From positions 310,001 through 374,000 of the forward strand of contig BROG01000479.1 in the NCBI GenBank assembly GCA_030159075.1: a stretch of DNA of 64,000 nt. Direction: 5' to 3'. The translations under genes and the position numbers were made by a program. A model generated the notes under the pieces. That model searched no databases. It saw nothing but the letters and a program-made list of their open reading frames with translations, and was not told where the DNA came from. Shown here piece by piece: positions 1 through 29,975 of this stretch. Every line of letters starts with the position of its first letter. Position 1 is the stretch's first letter. Source of the DNA: Atrina japonica (Eukaryota; Mollusca; Bivalvia; Pterioida; Pinnidae).

Positions 1-17238
<17,238 letters not shown>

Positions 17239-18149
17239 ATCCACATGGTAATGACAGAATCGGGGATGATATATTACATAGGAAAAGAAGACATTGAAAA
17301 GTTTTAATAAGCAATAGGAATTTATATTAAAAACATTTGCTTTAAACAATCGCATTGTCACTTGCGTCTTGTTCATATTCCTGTGTTACGTAAAGTGCCG
17401 GTAATCTAAAAAAATGTTCAACATATTTGAAATAGTAATGATATCGGGACAACTATTTTTGTGCAATGATATGCGTCAATTTTTTTCTTTTTTCATTGCC
17501 TACTGTTAAATGGAGAAATTAAATATGTTTAACATCGAACTATATAATTTCAGTAATGATATTTATACCAGAAAGTGTTTTGGGGCTTTCTTGTTAAACT
17601 GTCAGTTATTTTATTTTACTGAGTTTTTGCACAACATTGTTTTACCGAAATGTACAAAGATAAATGATAAAGTAACCACATTGAATAGTAAGAATATGAG
17701 GGGTGAAACATAATATAATTGTTTGTCTTTTATCAATTAAAGTTTTGGCAAATATGTACATAGCCAAAATGACCATGAACTTAAGCATTCGTTGAAATAG
17801 GGTTAGCCAAATTAGGCCTGTTTGAAATAAATTATTGCAGAAACTATATTTTTCATACAATTCTTTATAGAACGATTTTGATAAGACTTTTTATAGATTT
17901 CAACAGCTCTATATGTTTTGATAATTTGCATTCTAATATATAACTCTTTACATACGAAAATTTTTATAGAATTTTTATAGGATTGTTATATTTTTTTATA
18001 GTTTCAGAAAATATATAGAATTGTTATACTCAGACCATTCAATGATATCAAACAAGATAAGTAAACAATGGTTTTCAGAAGAATTAGTGTTGTTGTTTCT
18101 ATATAGTATGATATCTCCGTCTGTCATTCAATAAATAAATTGATCTGTC
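17239..18149. other. 3' flank of the KEN-domain gene
   Basis: AT-rich, and presumably includes the 3' UTR. AATAAA candidates occur at 17826 and near 18131. No other feature is visible. Confidence 0.45.
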
Positions 18150-18690
<541 letters not shown>

Positions 18691-19267
18691 ACCTGTCTAC
18701 CTATGTAAATTTCTTTGTTCCTTCTGTATAAGAGGGAAAGAGATATACGAACTATCAACATACCGTAGTTTGATATACCGACACGGTTAGACTGGTGACT
18801 AAATAGACCATTTAATGTCACTTTCAACAAAGATATGTTGTTTGAGTAGTTCATAATCTTGGCTCCATTGAAAAGGTTCGTTGGAATGTTGGGCATTGAT
18901 TAAACTGATAGATGTGGAGGCTGTGTAAAACTTGTCTCTCAAATTAATATGTGCAGTAATTGGCGAATACTGTTTTGTAAACACTCTCTTGGTCATGTTG
19001 GTATTTCTATGTGTAGTAAGAATTGACTATATCCAATTGTACAGCACATATTCATGTACTATATTAGAACAAATCTACTTAAGTACAAAAACAAATATTC
19101 CATGTTGTGCTAGGTAACTAATAAACAGAACGAACGTACATACATTTATTGATGTCAATGTTATTGGAAGAGAAATATTTGTAAATAATATGGAAAGTTT
19201 GAAATGAAACTATAATGATTAATGAATATGCTGAAATTAGTATTTAGTAGTATATCGAAAGATATTC

Positions 19268-19420
19268 TCCTATATTCACAGAGTTATCCTTATAACTAGT
19301 GCAAAATGTTTCAGCCTGTCATCTACAGGGGGGATGACAAGCTACACGTGTTATGAAGTCACAATACAATTTATGACGTAGAACTTCTGTGGCTTCCAGA
19401 ATGCAGTACATATCTATGCA
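19268..19420. repeat. Dispersed repeat shared with 9360-9535
   Basis: GAGTTATCCTTATAACTA, GTGCAAAATG, GGATGACAAGCTACA, GACGTAGAACTT and CCAGAATGCAGTACAT appear in the same order as in the 9.4 kb copy. Confidence 0.6.
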
Positions 19421-20428
19421 GTCATTACTACATTTAACGTTTCTATTGAACATTGGGAATCAAGCCACAGACTGAAAATAATTTCCAAAACAGAATTTAT
19501 CCACAGTAACACGTCACCATTGGAGTCTATTTTCGAAGGAACTTTGTTAGAAAAATATATCTCATCCATACTTTAAACTGTTTCATTAAATTATGATATG
19601 GAAATTGAGAGAACCATTTTAAAATAACACAAATGTTAAAATTAAATAATATACAAAATTGATATTAGGCATTTCTAATCGAGTGGGGTCGTGGCGGTCA
19701 TTTTCATTGTCAATATTTTATATTTTCCTGCTGCGGTCACATTTGATTTAGTTATGAATGGTTACAATTAATTTTCGATGAATAGCAATTCTTGTTTCAC
19801 GCTAAAATTAAAATGTAGTATGCAGTTATTTGAAGAATAAAGACTTTTATTCAAGTACTTGTGCAAAAACGACAAGAAGGCACAAAACTGAAATAGTTCG
19901 CAAGTTTTCTCTTAAGGAATCAAATGTATAAATGAGTATGTTGGATTTAGATATTGCCGTCATAATCCTGGAAAATTCTGGAAAAAATGTTTTTTCATCG
20001 AAATATCGTAAAATGAGCATTCTTTAGATGATAGACTTACATTTTATATTAAAATAAAATATTTACAATTTAATTTTTTGTAAAACACCTCATTCGATTG
20101 GATGAAAATGCTGTATAACCTACTTTGCCATCACGCGAGGAACTACGTTGCCTGGACAACAAGTGCAGCTGTTCTATACATTATTTCGCTTCATCATCAA
20201 ATGTTTGTGTTGTATCTTTTAAATATCGTAAGTAGAATTTAAAATTAAATTAGTATTTTTCACTTTTTGTCTAATTATAATATGCTTCGCGCAATACAAA
20301 GTGTACCCTGCCTCAACACTGGTTATTTTTCAGTAAACTGAAAAGTTTATGTTAATCCTTAAGTAAATTGTTATTGTACATAAATCATCTAACAGTTACA
20401 ACAAATAAGTTTTATATCTACCATTGCG
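19421..20428. other. Intergenic, no recognised feature
   Basis: AT-rich DNA with no supported gene or repeat. Confidence 0.5.
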
Positions 20429-21012
20429 ATTAACTTGGATACTAAACACAGACGGGAAATTAGCAACGAAGCTATACGATAAACGCGACGATTTCGGCTT
20501 TCCCATCGTAAATTTTCCACATTTAAGTAGTAACTTCCCTCAATCACCCGCATATGGAGTTTATATTTCACAAATGATCCGATATGTCAGGGCGTGCACA
20601 ACATATGAAGATTTCATATACAGAGGTAAACTACTCACTGACAAATTATTGACACAGGGATATCGACAACCGCGTTTAATGTCAACGTTCCGCAAGTTTT
20701 ACGGTCGGTATAATAGTCTTGTTTGCGACTACTCTGTTTCACTAAGTGCAATGTTGAGTTGCCTTTTCGTTGGCGGTTGTTGATACGTCTGTACCAATTG
20801 TGACGAGGATACACTCCTCATGTGTTTCATTGGACTTGACTGTGGACTCACGGCGGGTGTGACCGGTCGACAGGGGATGCTTACTCCTCCATGGCACCTG
20901 ATCCCACCTCTTGGTTTCCAGAGGGTCCGTTTTTTCCATTTTTACCGGATTTGTATCTATGTCCTCGACATTCTATTGATTTATGCTTTGGTATCTGAGG
21001 TTTTTATATATA
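20429..21012 (+). pseudogene. Penelope-like element relic, copy 2 (C-terminal RT segment and 3' UTR)
   Basis: An open frame to TGA at 20781-20783 retains DGKLATKLYDKRDDFGFPIV, SPAYGVYISQMIRYVRACTT, DKLLTQGYRQPRLMSTFRKF and YGRYNSLVCDYSVSLS. The conserved 3' UTR follows (GACGAGGATACACTCCTCAT ... TTTATGCTTTGGTATCTGAG). The RT core is missing through 5' truncation near 20430. It is the best-preserved version of the C-terminal segment here and serves as reference for the breaks in copy 1. Confidence 0.7.
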
Positions 21013-22000
21013 CTAGTTTTGACAGGTAATTGATAACTTTGATGTGCAACTGTTGTCCCCCTTTGATATTTTGTCCTTAAAACCTTATATTTATACATAG
21101 ACCACAATTATCTGTCATGAAATATGATCATTACTTACAAGGCGTCAAATTTTAACCTTAACCCCCTCTAATTTATTAACATCAGACCGAGGGAGCGATT
21201 TAGTCGACTATCTTGGCCATTTCTGAATAGCAAGACAATTAGATCATTTGCTCTTGCAGTTGACATTGCCAGACAATTTCTTTTCCAAACACGAGTAAAG
21301 AGAAGTTATTTGTATTACCCAAATCGACCCAGAAATATGACAAAGTTCAATGTCTGCTTGCAAAGTGAAAGAAAACATTACAAGGATATGACGTCAGAGG
21401 TTTGGAGGGCTAAGCGCCAGAATAATAACGGTTAGAGTAGGAACAGGGTCGTTATGTTAACTATCGCAGTTATAGGAGCTTAAGAAATAAATGCATCGGA
21501 ATGGACAAATGTCTTAGTTCGTATATCAGAGTTGAAATTACCAACAGTACTTTGTAACTAGGTATTTATTTTATCAACAAACTTTTTTCAATTAACACCC
21601 CATGGAAGTGATATGAAAAGATAATAATTTGTTTTCTCTGTATGTTTCTCAGATGGAGATATATTCGTAAAGTAATTATAAGCCGCGTCAAAAAATCCAA
21701 AAAGTGAACCATTTAATTATTTTTTTTTTTTTACTTTTGTAATAATATTATCGTTGTAACTCACAGCATTTGAGTCGCAAAAACATGTGATTTATGTAGT
21801 GGACGATAGCTGGTACTGTAGCCAACCCTCAAGATGGACGTGTAATGGATGGTGCACCAGTCACTGCCCGTTCTCTTGTACTCGTGTATGAATTCTAAAA
21901 ATATACTTGACACAAGTCCGCCACACATTTTTACAATAGAAACTTAGGGACATATTTGTGAAAGTTTTACTTGGTGAAGGACGGGTACATTATATTTCAC
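21013..22000. other. Intergenic, no recognised feature
   Basis: No gene, tRNA or repeat that I can support. Confidence 0.5.
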
Positions 22001-22009
22001 AGATGTGGC

Positions 22010-22052
22010 AACATTGCCCCCCCCCCAACCCCCTGGTTGGGAGGCAATAATT
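22010..22052. repeat. Short C-rich inverted repeat
   Basis: ATTGCCCCCCCCCCAACC pairs with GGTTGGGAGGCAAT around CCCCT. Confidence 0.6.
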
Positions 22053-22591
22053 GCGCTCGATCAACAGTGTATTATCTATATATCCCAATCTACATTGTAT
22101 ATTTTGAAGACAAACGAATCAAGTAAGCTACGTAAAGTCCCTGTCACACTTTGTCTATTTAGCTGACGTAAGAATATATAGGCGAGAACGCTGGCATATT
22201 TCGGAAATGTTGTAAGTAAGTTTTGCATAAGTAAAAAACACTCTGGTTTACTCTGGCATAAATTGAAGTACGGCAAGATCGTCGAAAAATGTTTGTGCAT
22301 GCGCAAAACTTTTCTAGGTATGCCAGCGTATGACCCATAAGTACCGCATACGCTAGAGTAAGTTGTAGGCACGTTATACAATCGTTAACACACGTTCCTA
22401 TATGTAACTCGTTCGTCAGAATACGTCGATAAAATGTCCATTGTATCCGATATTACAGCGAAAAATTTATTTTCTGTCGTGTGCATTAAGTCATACTTAT
22501 AGACTGATATTACGGAAAATATATATCTTGAACATTCAATGTAAAATTTCGTCTGACATGTTATACGAGAAGAGAAATGGATCCGTTTTGA

Positions 22592-22604
22592 ACTACGACT
22601 ACTA

Positions 22605-22654
<50 letters not shown>

Positions 22655-22658
22655 GCTG

Positions 22659-22696
<38 letters not shown>
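22592..22696. repeat. (CTA/CTG)n trinucleotide microsatellite
   Basis: An ACT/CTA run with two CTG blocks, about 100 bp. Frames encoding poly-Tyr/Cys here are artefacts. Confidence 0.9.
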
Positions 22697-22697
<1 letters not shown>

Positions 22698-22699
22698 AC

Positions 22700-24253
22700 T
22701 AAAGTTAAAAGAAAGAAATGAGAACATTTACAGAGGTTTGATCGTTAGCGATGCAAAAGCCTTGAGTTAATCATATTACTAGATTTGTAGAATTGTTTTA
22801 TAAATATCTAATGAAATTCCAAACTTAATGAAATATGCCAAATTTACAATGTGATACTGACAAGATAAACACTTGTTATTTGCATATTATCGTTCACCTG
22901 CGGTTAAACCTGTATGATTGATCCTCACAGATAAGATAATTGAATGGATAAAACGGGCTATAAAAGCTAAACGTTTAGAAGGTACATTTTCTCCGAGTGG
23001 TCATTCGGTACATGGCAAAAGAAATGTGAATCGCTATCTGCATAACTCATTGGAATGCAAAAGGTAATTTCTTACAGAAAAACCCTGTAGGTTGGTCTAC
23101 CATATAATTATTATAACGAGAGTTGATACAAATCAATGACTTGTGTCATTATACTCACAATTACTACTTGGTTGTAATGTTCGATAGCATCCATGGTACC
23201 CGCCTTTTATTTTCATGTTTGCAATTTGTTGGATATAATTGAATAAAATCATGGTAAAATGTAAAATAATTACCTAACTAGAGACTCATTTTTATCTCGA
23301 GGTTAATAGGCAACAGCATTTATAGGTGAATGAGGTCCTCACTGATAGCTGCTTCACTTTCACTTTGACCTATTATCTTTAAAAAAAATATGGCGTCTAA
23401 CTAAGTCGCCATGTTCAACATAATGTCAAAACTAAATACCCTAAATGTGGAATATAATTATACAGGAAAGTCTGAAGAGTTTGCAAGCATTGAAACTTTT
23501 GATATTGTATGCTTGTAACATATTTAGGCAATCTGACTAAAGACCGATATCTCAGCGCTCTCATTTTCTGATATGACGCGTAGATGATTTGCAACAGGGT
23601 CACATGCGTGTGATCTTGTAGATGTGTCATTTTCACCTGATGAAAATGCAGCTTATGCGATCTTGTAAGTTTATCGAAAGGGAAAGTGATGTAAACATTA
23701 TAAACATTATAGACAACACTAAACACACAAAATCTGTAAGTAGACACATTGGATAGGGCTGAATCAGCAAAGATGCTCTAAAGGAATTCTGTAGACTGAC
23801 GATTTCTTCGTTAAAAATGAGCTACATCTCTTTACCATTCGATTAATTTTCAATATCTTGTAAGTCATATTTCCATTGGTCAAACAGCACACACCTACAA
23901 TAGGTCACTCGCATTTGACCCCAATTGCGGATTCCATTAGATCCTCTATGTGAAATATCAGAAAACGGGAGCGATGAGATATCGGTTTTGAATGAGATTA
24001 ATTTGGAGTCTGTATATCTATTATTTGAAAAGGACAAAATAAAAATAATTTCTACGAAGTATGTTAGTATATTGCTTAAAGTAGAAATATTTCTATACAA
24101 TTTTAACATGAATGAAAGTAGAAGTATTACTATACAATTTTAACATGAATGATATAAACTAACGTAAAATGCCAATGGACAAAACGTTTTGAATTACAAA
24201 ATGAGTATCCGTGATTCCAAGAACAATTTGAAAGTCGGGATATCTTAAATCCG
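22700..24253. other. Intergenic, downstream of the GPCR gene
   Basis: AT-rich. A short direct duplication (AGTAGAA..TATACAATTTTAACATGAATGA) lies at about 24079-24150. No gene recognised. Confidence 0.45.
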
Positions 24254-25354
24254 TTAACGTACATGAAATACAGATAACCGTGCATGAGTGGAATTGATGA
24301 CATGGGAAGTTTCCGTTATTGGTCCTTTTCTTGTTTTGTCTTTGCAGAGTAATCGTCGCAAGGAATTTCTGAACTGTTCACTGAGACATATATAAATCCA
24401 GAAATTGATATGATAACTCAATAGAAGAAAAAAATTTATTATCATCGCGGACATTAAATTTTCCTCTCCTTTAATTAACTGCTTGTCTAAAACAGTTATT
24501 ACAAGTTTGACACCAGCGGGAATCTCCACGAGTAAGAAACTGACAACAATCAGTATCACCATAATCGATGTTCTGCGAATTTGCCGGAAGTCTTTACGCT
24601 CCCCTTCAAAATCGTCGGCGTGGAGTTGCAAAATTCTTTCCGTTTCTACTTCCAGATGGCGCACTAGTAATATTGTTGTTATTATCAATACAAAACATGG
24701 AATCAATTTTGCGACACATCCTTTCATTGCTACGAGTATGTCTTCATATTCATGTGGTAAATTTGTAATTGGGCATCTACAGAGAGTTGTCAGCGTATCA
24801 TTACCCACATTTACCCATACATTGTAGTATTCCTTGTAGAAAAATTGTGGAAAGTACATTGCAAATGCCGTTAGATAAGCTCCTATTATGGCGATTATTG
24901 ATGCTTTGTTAGTACATATCCGCCTTCCTTTGAGTGGAAAAGCTACAACAATGTACCTCTGAATACCAAGAATCGTTGTTACCCACGCCGATGACGTATG
25001 AAAAATGTTAGCAAAGTAATAGGCGAAATCGTAATAAATACAAACCGGGTACGTCATGTACGCCCGATAATTCTCTAACGCATAAAAGTATATGTAGAAT
25101 GGTATCATAACGGCTCCCGCCCCCGCATCAGCCACGGCCAATGCGATGAGAAGAGTGGTTGTTGGCGTTCGCATCTTTCTTCTGACGAATACTCCTATAA
25201 CCAAACAATTCACGATGAGGGTCATGATGGCCACCGTTGGACACAGAATTCCGTAAAATATAAATGACTGAGTGTATTCGAAGGCATAACAGAAAGAAGA
25301 GTTCAGTAGGTATATCTCCCCATGAATATTATGATGTGTGCCGTTTACTGTCAT
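24254..25354 (-). CDS. Rhodopsin-family peptide GPCR, probably dmsr/myosuppressin/sex-peptide receptor-like
   Basis: A 366-residue intronless frame with Met start and its own stop. It has seven hydrophobic segments, N-terminal glycosylation sequons (N4, N18), TM1 VNCLVIG (N49), TM2 ALAVAD (D76), Cys105 before TM3 with ECL2 cysteines 192/194, and a basic C-tail after a predicted helix 8 (EQFRNSLRRLL). TM3 ends in IQRY instead of DRY, TM6 has VEIP instead of CWxP, and TM7 has NFWIY instead of NPxxY. The TM7/helix-8 pattern (YHINFWIYICLSEQFR) resembles the arthropod and nematode dmsr/sex-peptide receptor group (NFFxYxxxSxQFR). It would act at the plasma membrane, sensing an RFamide-like or myoinhibitory peptide through a G protein; the ligand cannot be read from sequence. 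There is no neighbouring gene, so it stands as an isolated locus. Confidence 0.85.
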   Translation of the reverse strand: MTVNGTHHNIHGEIYLLNSSFCYAFEYTQSFIFYGILCPTVAIMTLIVNCLVIGVFVRRKMRTPTTTLLIALAVADAGAGAVMIPFYIYFYALENYRAYMTYPVCIYYDFAYYFANIFHTSSAWVTTILGIQRYIVVAFPLKGRRICTNKASIIAIIGAYLTAFAMYFPQFFYKEYYNVWVNVGNDTLTTLCRCPITNLPHEYEDILVAMKGCVAKLIPCFVLIITTILLVRHLEVETERILQLHADDFEGERKDFRQIRRTSIMVILIVVSFLLVEIPAGVKLVITVLDKQLIKGEENLMSAMIINFFLLLSYHINFWIYICLSEQFRNSLRRLLCKDKTRKGPITETSHVINSTHARLSVFHVR

Positions 25355-28300
25355 CTTTGTCGGTTGGTGTGAAACACAAATTCTGATGTAGCTGATCTCT
25401 ATCGCAGAGTTTACGGTATATATCTATATCAGTTTGACCAGCATAATACCACTGCTTAATTTCACTGAAATTTGAAATGAGAGAGGTGGCGTTATAATCT
25501 AAACACTTATATCATTTTGTACATGGCGATAATAGAAGTAAATAAAGTAAACAAGTACTATACATAACTTGTTTATCCTTTAGCCAATTGCATTTCAAAT
25601 CCACTAATGGAATATTATCGTCATCTTCATTTTGTTACGTAAAATATGGTAAAATATTGGATACAAAGCGAAAAAGCAAATAAAATCACAACTGACACTT
25701 TTGTTATTTAGTCATAATTACTAGGAGTGTACTTTGATTAGACATTTAAACGTTTGACATGGAAGATTAGCTTGGTGATATAAGAAGACATGAAACAACC
25801 CATCTGAAAATGCGCATTTCGAAAAACAATTTAAATTACATAGAATACAGAACAGGCTCAACTCATATCTAACACGTTCAACAACACGTTTAACAGTGTT
25901 TTAATGGAGCACATTCAATTTCTTTTTCATTTTGCGATATAATGCACCATGACAGGGGTAATATTTTGAAATTGCTTCATGAGTTGGTTTGTTGACCAGG
26001 TAATTGGTGCTGCGTTTTAGCTTACTTAAACCGAAGGACGAACGAACTTTTAACTTTTAAGCTCATCTGAACTGAAGACTTTGATCCAGAGGGTGGGGGA
26101 TGCAGTTGAACTAGGGAATATTTACCAATAAGATTAATTTTGTGCAAGTTTTGATCCGGAACCTATTTTCCAGTGTTAAAAGTTACCAAAGTGAGTCCGA
26201 CCCCTTCCCCATTTCTGGCTCAATATGTCCATGTTCGAATGCAATTGTTGTTTATCGCCTATCCAATCATATAACAAAGCCATTTGAATTAATCATACTC
26301 TCAATGTCTGACGGTTGTCGTGCAGGCGCCCTTCTCCGATGCAAAGTAAAAATTCTTATACAGAAAATGAAAAATGCAAGAATCCGAGTCAGCTTGCACT
26401 TTTTAAGTAGGCGCCAATACTAAGAATTCCATTGCAAAGCAAACAGATAGACTGTTGGTCAAAAGGGATAAATCGTTAATACCTTGTCGCCATAAACTCT
26501 GCTAGAACCTAATTTAATGGTTTTAGTATATGTCAAGAGATGTACCGAAGGTTCAGTATAAACTGATGTATTAATGAAAAAATATAGGTTCAGTGTAGGA
26601 TTGGAGCTATCTCCATATCATTTCAGTACTTTATTGACTTTAAATAACTTTCATATCTTATTGATATGCGTTAGAATAGACCTGTGAAACGCAAATAGAA
26701 AAACAATCGTATAAAATTAGATATTTTTCACAACGCTTTGGGCCTTTATTTCCTCAACTTTTTGTTTTGTGCTTTAAATGAATTAAAATGAATTAAAAAA
26801 AATAAAAGAGGAAATGATTGATACAATTATAAATATTATAAACATATTACTCCAGGTAACGTTTTGTCAAAATAAGGGACAAAAAACAAATTCTCTTGAC
26901 GATCGTTTCTGTTAACCCTTTCACCCCTGAATATCTGAGTGGCATGATATTTTTATTGTTTAATACCAGTCTATTGTGGTCTGTAGTGTTGAAAAGGTTA
27001 ATAAGAATTCATCAGTTGAGCTTGAATTTATAAAAGATGTAGAATACCGAAACAGAAAGAGATATCATACAAGGCCAAGTCTAAACGTATTTCCAAACCC
27101 GTCAAGAGTACTACTGCAAAACGGAGACTATCAGGGTTTTTAACATACATATCCTTAAGGCATGCAGATGATGTGTACAACAAAATCTCAACAACACCAA
27201 TCAAAGACGGCACGGTAACTATATTGTCACTTTACAATTTCGTTAGAGTGTTGAACTGTCCTTGTCCTTGAGGATCGACGTTATCAGTGGTTCTATTGTT
27301 TATGTAAGTCTTTCAACACAAACACGATCTTCACATACATCATATACTCTCTGTCATCGCTTAAGCAAGTTTTTTTCCCAAAGAAATATACTTCTGAATA
27401 ACTACTATCAACAAGTAACGGGGTCAGGGAAAGGCTGTTCATATATATTTGTAAACACCGTCCTAGAAAGACAAACATATTTAGAAATTATGTGACTCAA
27501 TGATATTGTTGATCGCCGGTAATATAGAAAACCATGCCATAATTATGCCTAAAGTATAAAGTACCTAATTAAGTGCCAGAATTGTCGATTCGATAGATAA
27601 TACAATGGTAAGGCAGCTTCGCTAATGGTTCATATTACGGAATTTTCGTGAATTTGCAATATAATAGTTTTCAAATTATTTAAAAGTGTATAATGGTTAT
27701 TGTTCTGTAGATTGCCCATTTTTCTGGATTTTGACACCTATTTCATATTTTCAAGCAGACATGTATATAAAACACTGTTAGGTTTATATGTAGAAAAATA
27801 CATTAAACAAGGCATAGCACTTATTTAATTTGCAGTCATGGAATTTGCTGAAATAATTACATAGACATGATAACGTTAGTGATATATTTTCCTGATTGCC
27901 AATACATTTTTAGTACAAGTTAATATGGTCAGCATGTGAACGCCACGTGCGGTACTCCAACATTAGTGTAAACACGTGTTTAATCTTATCATTGTATGTG
28001 CTTTTAACAGTTTGGAAATATTAATCATTTTATGGCGTAAGGTATATGAAGTAGGAAATATCGGTTTTGCATTGCATGTGGCAAAATATGTATTTTTATT
28101 ATTTCAATAAAGAGTTTGTTTTTATCATTAATTCGATCTATATCACATATCTCGGCAAATATTACATTTTTGGACTTTGGTGTCTACACCATGGCTTTAT
28201 ATGTGTAGAATACCGAACACTTGTCAGAATGCATTTATAGTCAATATGAATGCCGTTTGGGCGATATATAAACAGATCATATCATAGTTTTAATATTGAA

Positions 28301-28820
28301 AAACATAGATAATGAGTATCGAATATTCCGTCGTAAACTTGATTTGTCTCATCTTGATGGAACAGCGAGTTTCAATGTAAAAGATTACAGTATATATAGG
28401 TTATATCTTATTGATACATCTTGATGTGACGTCATATTGTGAATGAGGATACATCATTGTGTGATTATCGATGAGTTAATGGGAGAGAGCTACCGAAAAT
28501 GTAAATGTTTTAAATGAACAAACAATTTTTTAGGCGCGCTCAGAAACACAGTGGTAGAATTTTATATATTTTAAAAAGTTATTCTTTACTTTTCCAAGTC
28601 ACAAGAAGTGATGGATCAAAGTAATATGTTATCGCTATACTCCTAACGATAGCATCTCCGGGAACAGTAACTGAAATGGCAAACGGCCCTAGCATAGGTC
28701 CAAAGTAAAGGAACCTCACCAAAATAAAGGCAAACCAGCAAAAATTGACACATGTAAACACCGAAATATATAAGATATAATATCTGTACCTGATTTATGA
28801 TGCTTTATATACAAATATCA
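25355..28820. other. Intergenic, upstream of the GPCR gene
   Basis: The 5' UTR and promoter of the minus-strand GPCR presumably lie in the first part. I see no clear core promoter element, gene or repeat family. Short frames at 26142 and 27028-27495 have no recognisable domain. Confidence 0.45.
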
Positions 28821-28826
28821 TTAGAC

Positions 28827-29060
28827 CTCCGTGGACAAGTGGTTAGAAGATAGAGTTTTAAATAATGAAGTCACACACCTCTTGTCAGCGAAGGTTCGAG
28901 CCCCGCTGGAAGCTAAGCTGATTTTGTGAGAAAGTTTGCCAAATTACTTGCGGAGGTCCGGTGGTCTCATCTCGGATAAACTGTATCCAGACTTTCTGAT
29001 TCATCATTAAAAACTGGACTCCACCATATAACTGAAACTTTGTTGCATGTGGCATAAAAT
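28827..29060 (+). repeat. tRNA-derived SINE family 2, near full length
   Basis: Head: CTCCGTGGACAAGTGGTTAG (box A) and AAGGTTCGAGCCCCGC (box B). Body: AAGCTGATTTTGTGAGAAAG, TTGCGGAGGTCCGGTGGTCT. Tail: CACCATATAACTGAAACTTT to GTGGCATAAAATA. I see no clear target-site duplication. Confidence 0.8.
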
Positions 29061-29417
29061 AACAGTGAAACAAACATTGTCAAACACATAGGAATTATGT
29101 GACATGTATTTGTATGGCTGTATACGCGATAATCGGAATTATGTTAAATCATTGATTAACTGTTCATATATTTTTTGATCGAAATTTTCGCACGCGATAC
29201 CACTGTACTTATTTGTACATCATTCATATCAGTTATATCGTTACAATACCGTGAGATGATTTTTACCAAATGAAAAATTCTCTGTATTTGCCAATGTGTT
29301 CAAAAAGTTCCATTTTCACTTTATTTGCTTACTAATGATTTTTATTCCTTAGTAGTGGTTTGATCTATATATTTACCTACCATATCGTTGGTATTTCTGA
29401 ATTATTTATATTCATGT

Positions 29418-29911
29418 CATTGCCGTTTAATTACATCTAGTCATTTTCGTTTAATTACATCATTTTCCTTTAATTACATTTAGTCATTTTCGTTTAATTA
29501 CATCTAGTCATTTTCCTTTAATTACATCTAGTCAATTTCGTTTAATTACATCCAGTCAATTTCATTTAATTACATCTAGTCATTTTCCTTGAATTACAGC
29601 TAGTCATTTCCCTTTAATTACAGCTAGTCATTTTCTTTTAATTACATCAAGTCATTTTCCTTAAATTACAGCTAGTCATTTTCCTTGAATTGCAGCTAAT
29701 CATTTTCCTTGAATTACATCTAGTCATTTTCCTTGAATTGCAGCTCGTAATTTTCCTTGAATTGCAGTTAGTAATTTTCCTTTAATTACAGCTAGTCATT
29801 TTCCTTTAAATACATCTAGTCATTTTCCTTTAATTACATCAAGTCATTTTTCTTTAATTACAGCTAGTCATTTTCGTTTAATTACAGCTAGTCATTTTCG
29901 TTTAATTACAT
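29418..29911. repeat. 24-bp minisatellite, about 20 units
   Basis: The unit is approximately TTTAATTACATCTAGTCATT plus TTCC, with variants ACAGCTAG, ACATCAAG, TTCG/TTCC and TTGAATTGCAG. One early unit is shortened. Runs into the CA repeat that follows. Confidence 0.9.
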
Positions 29912-29953
<42 letters not shown>

Positions 29954-29975
29954 GCACACACACACACGCACACAC
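29912..29975. repeat. (CA)n microsatellite
   Basis: A CA run with CG interruptions, directly after the minisatellite. Confidence 0.95.

Noticed and set aside
29418..29911. CRISPR-like regular repeats
   Set aside because: Units are contiguous without unique spacers, in a eukaryotic genome; a minisatellite. The same applies to 59245-60240.
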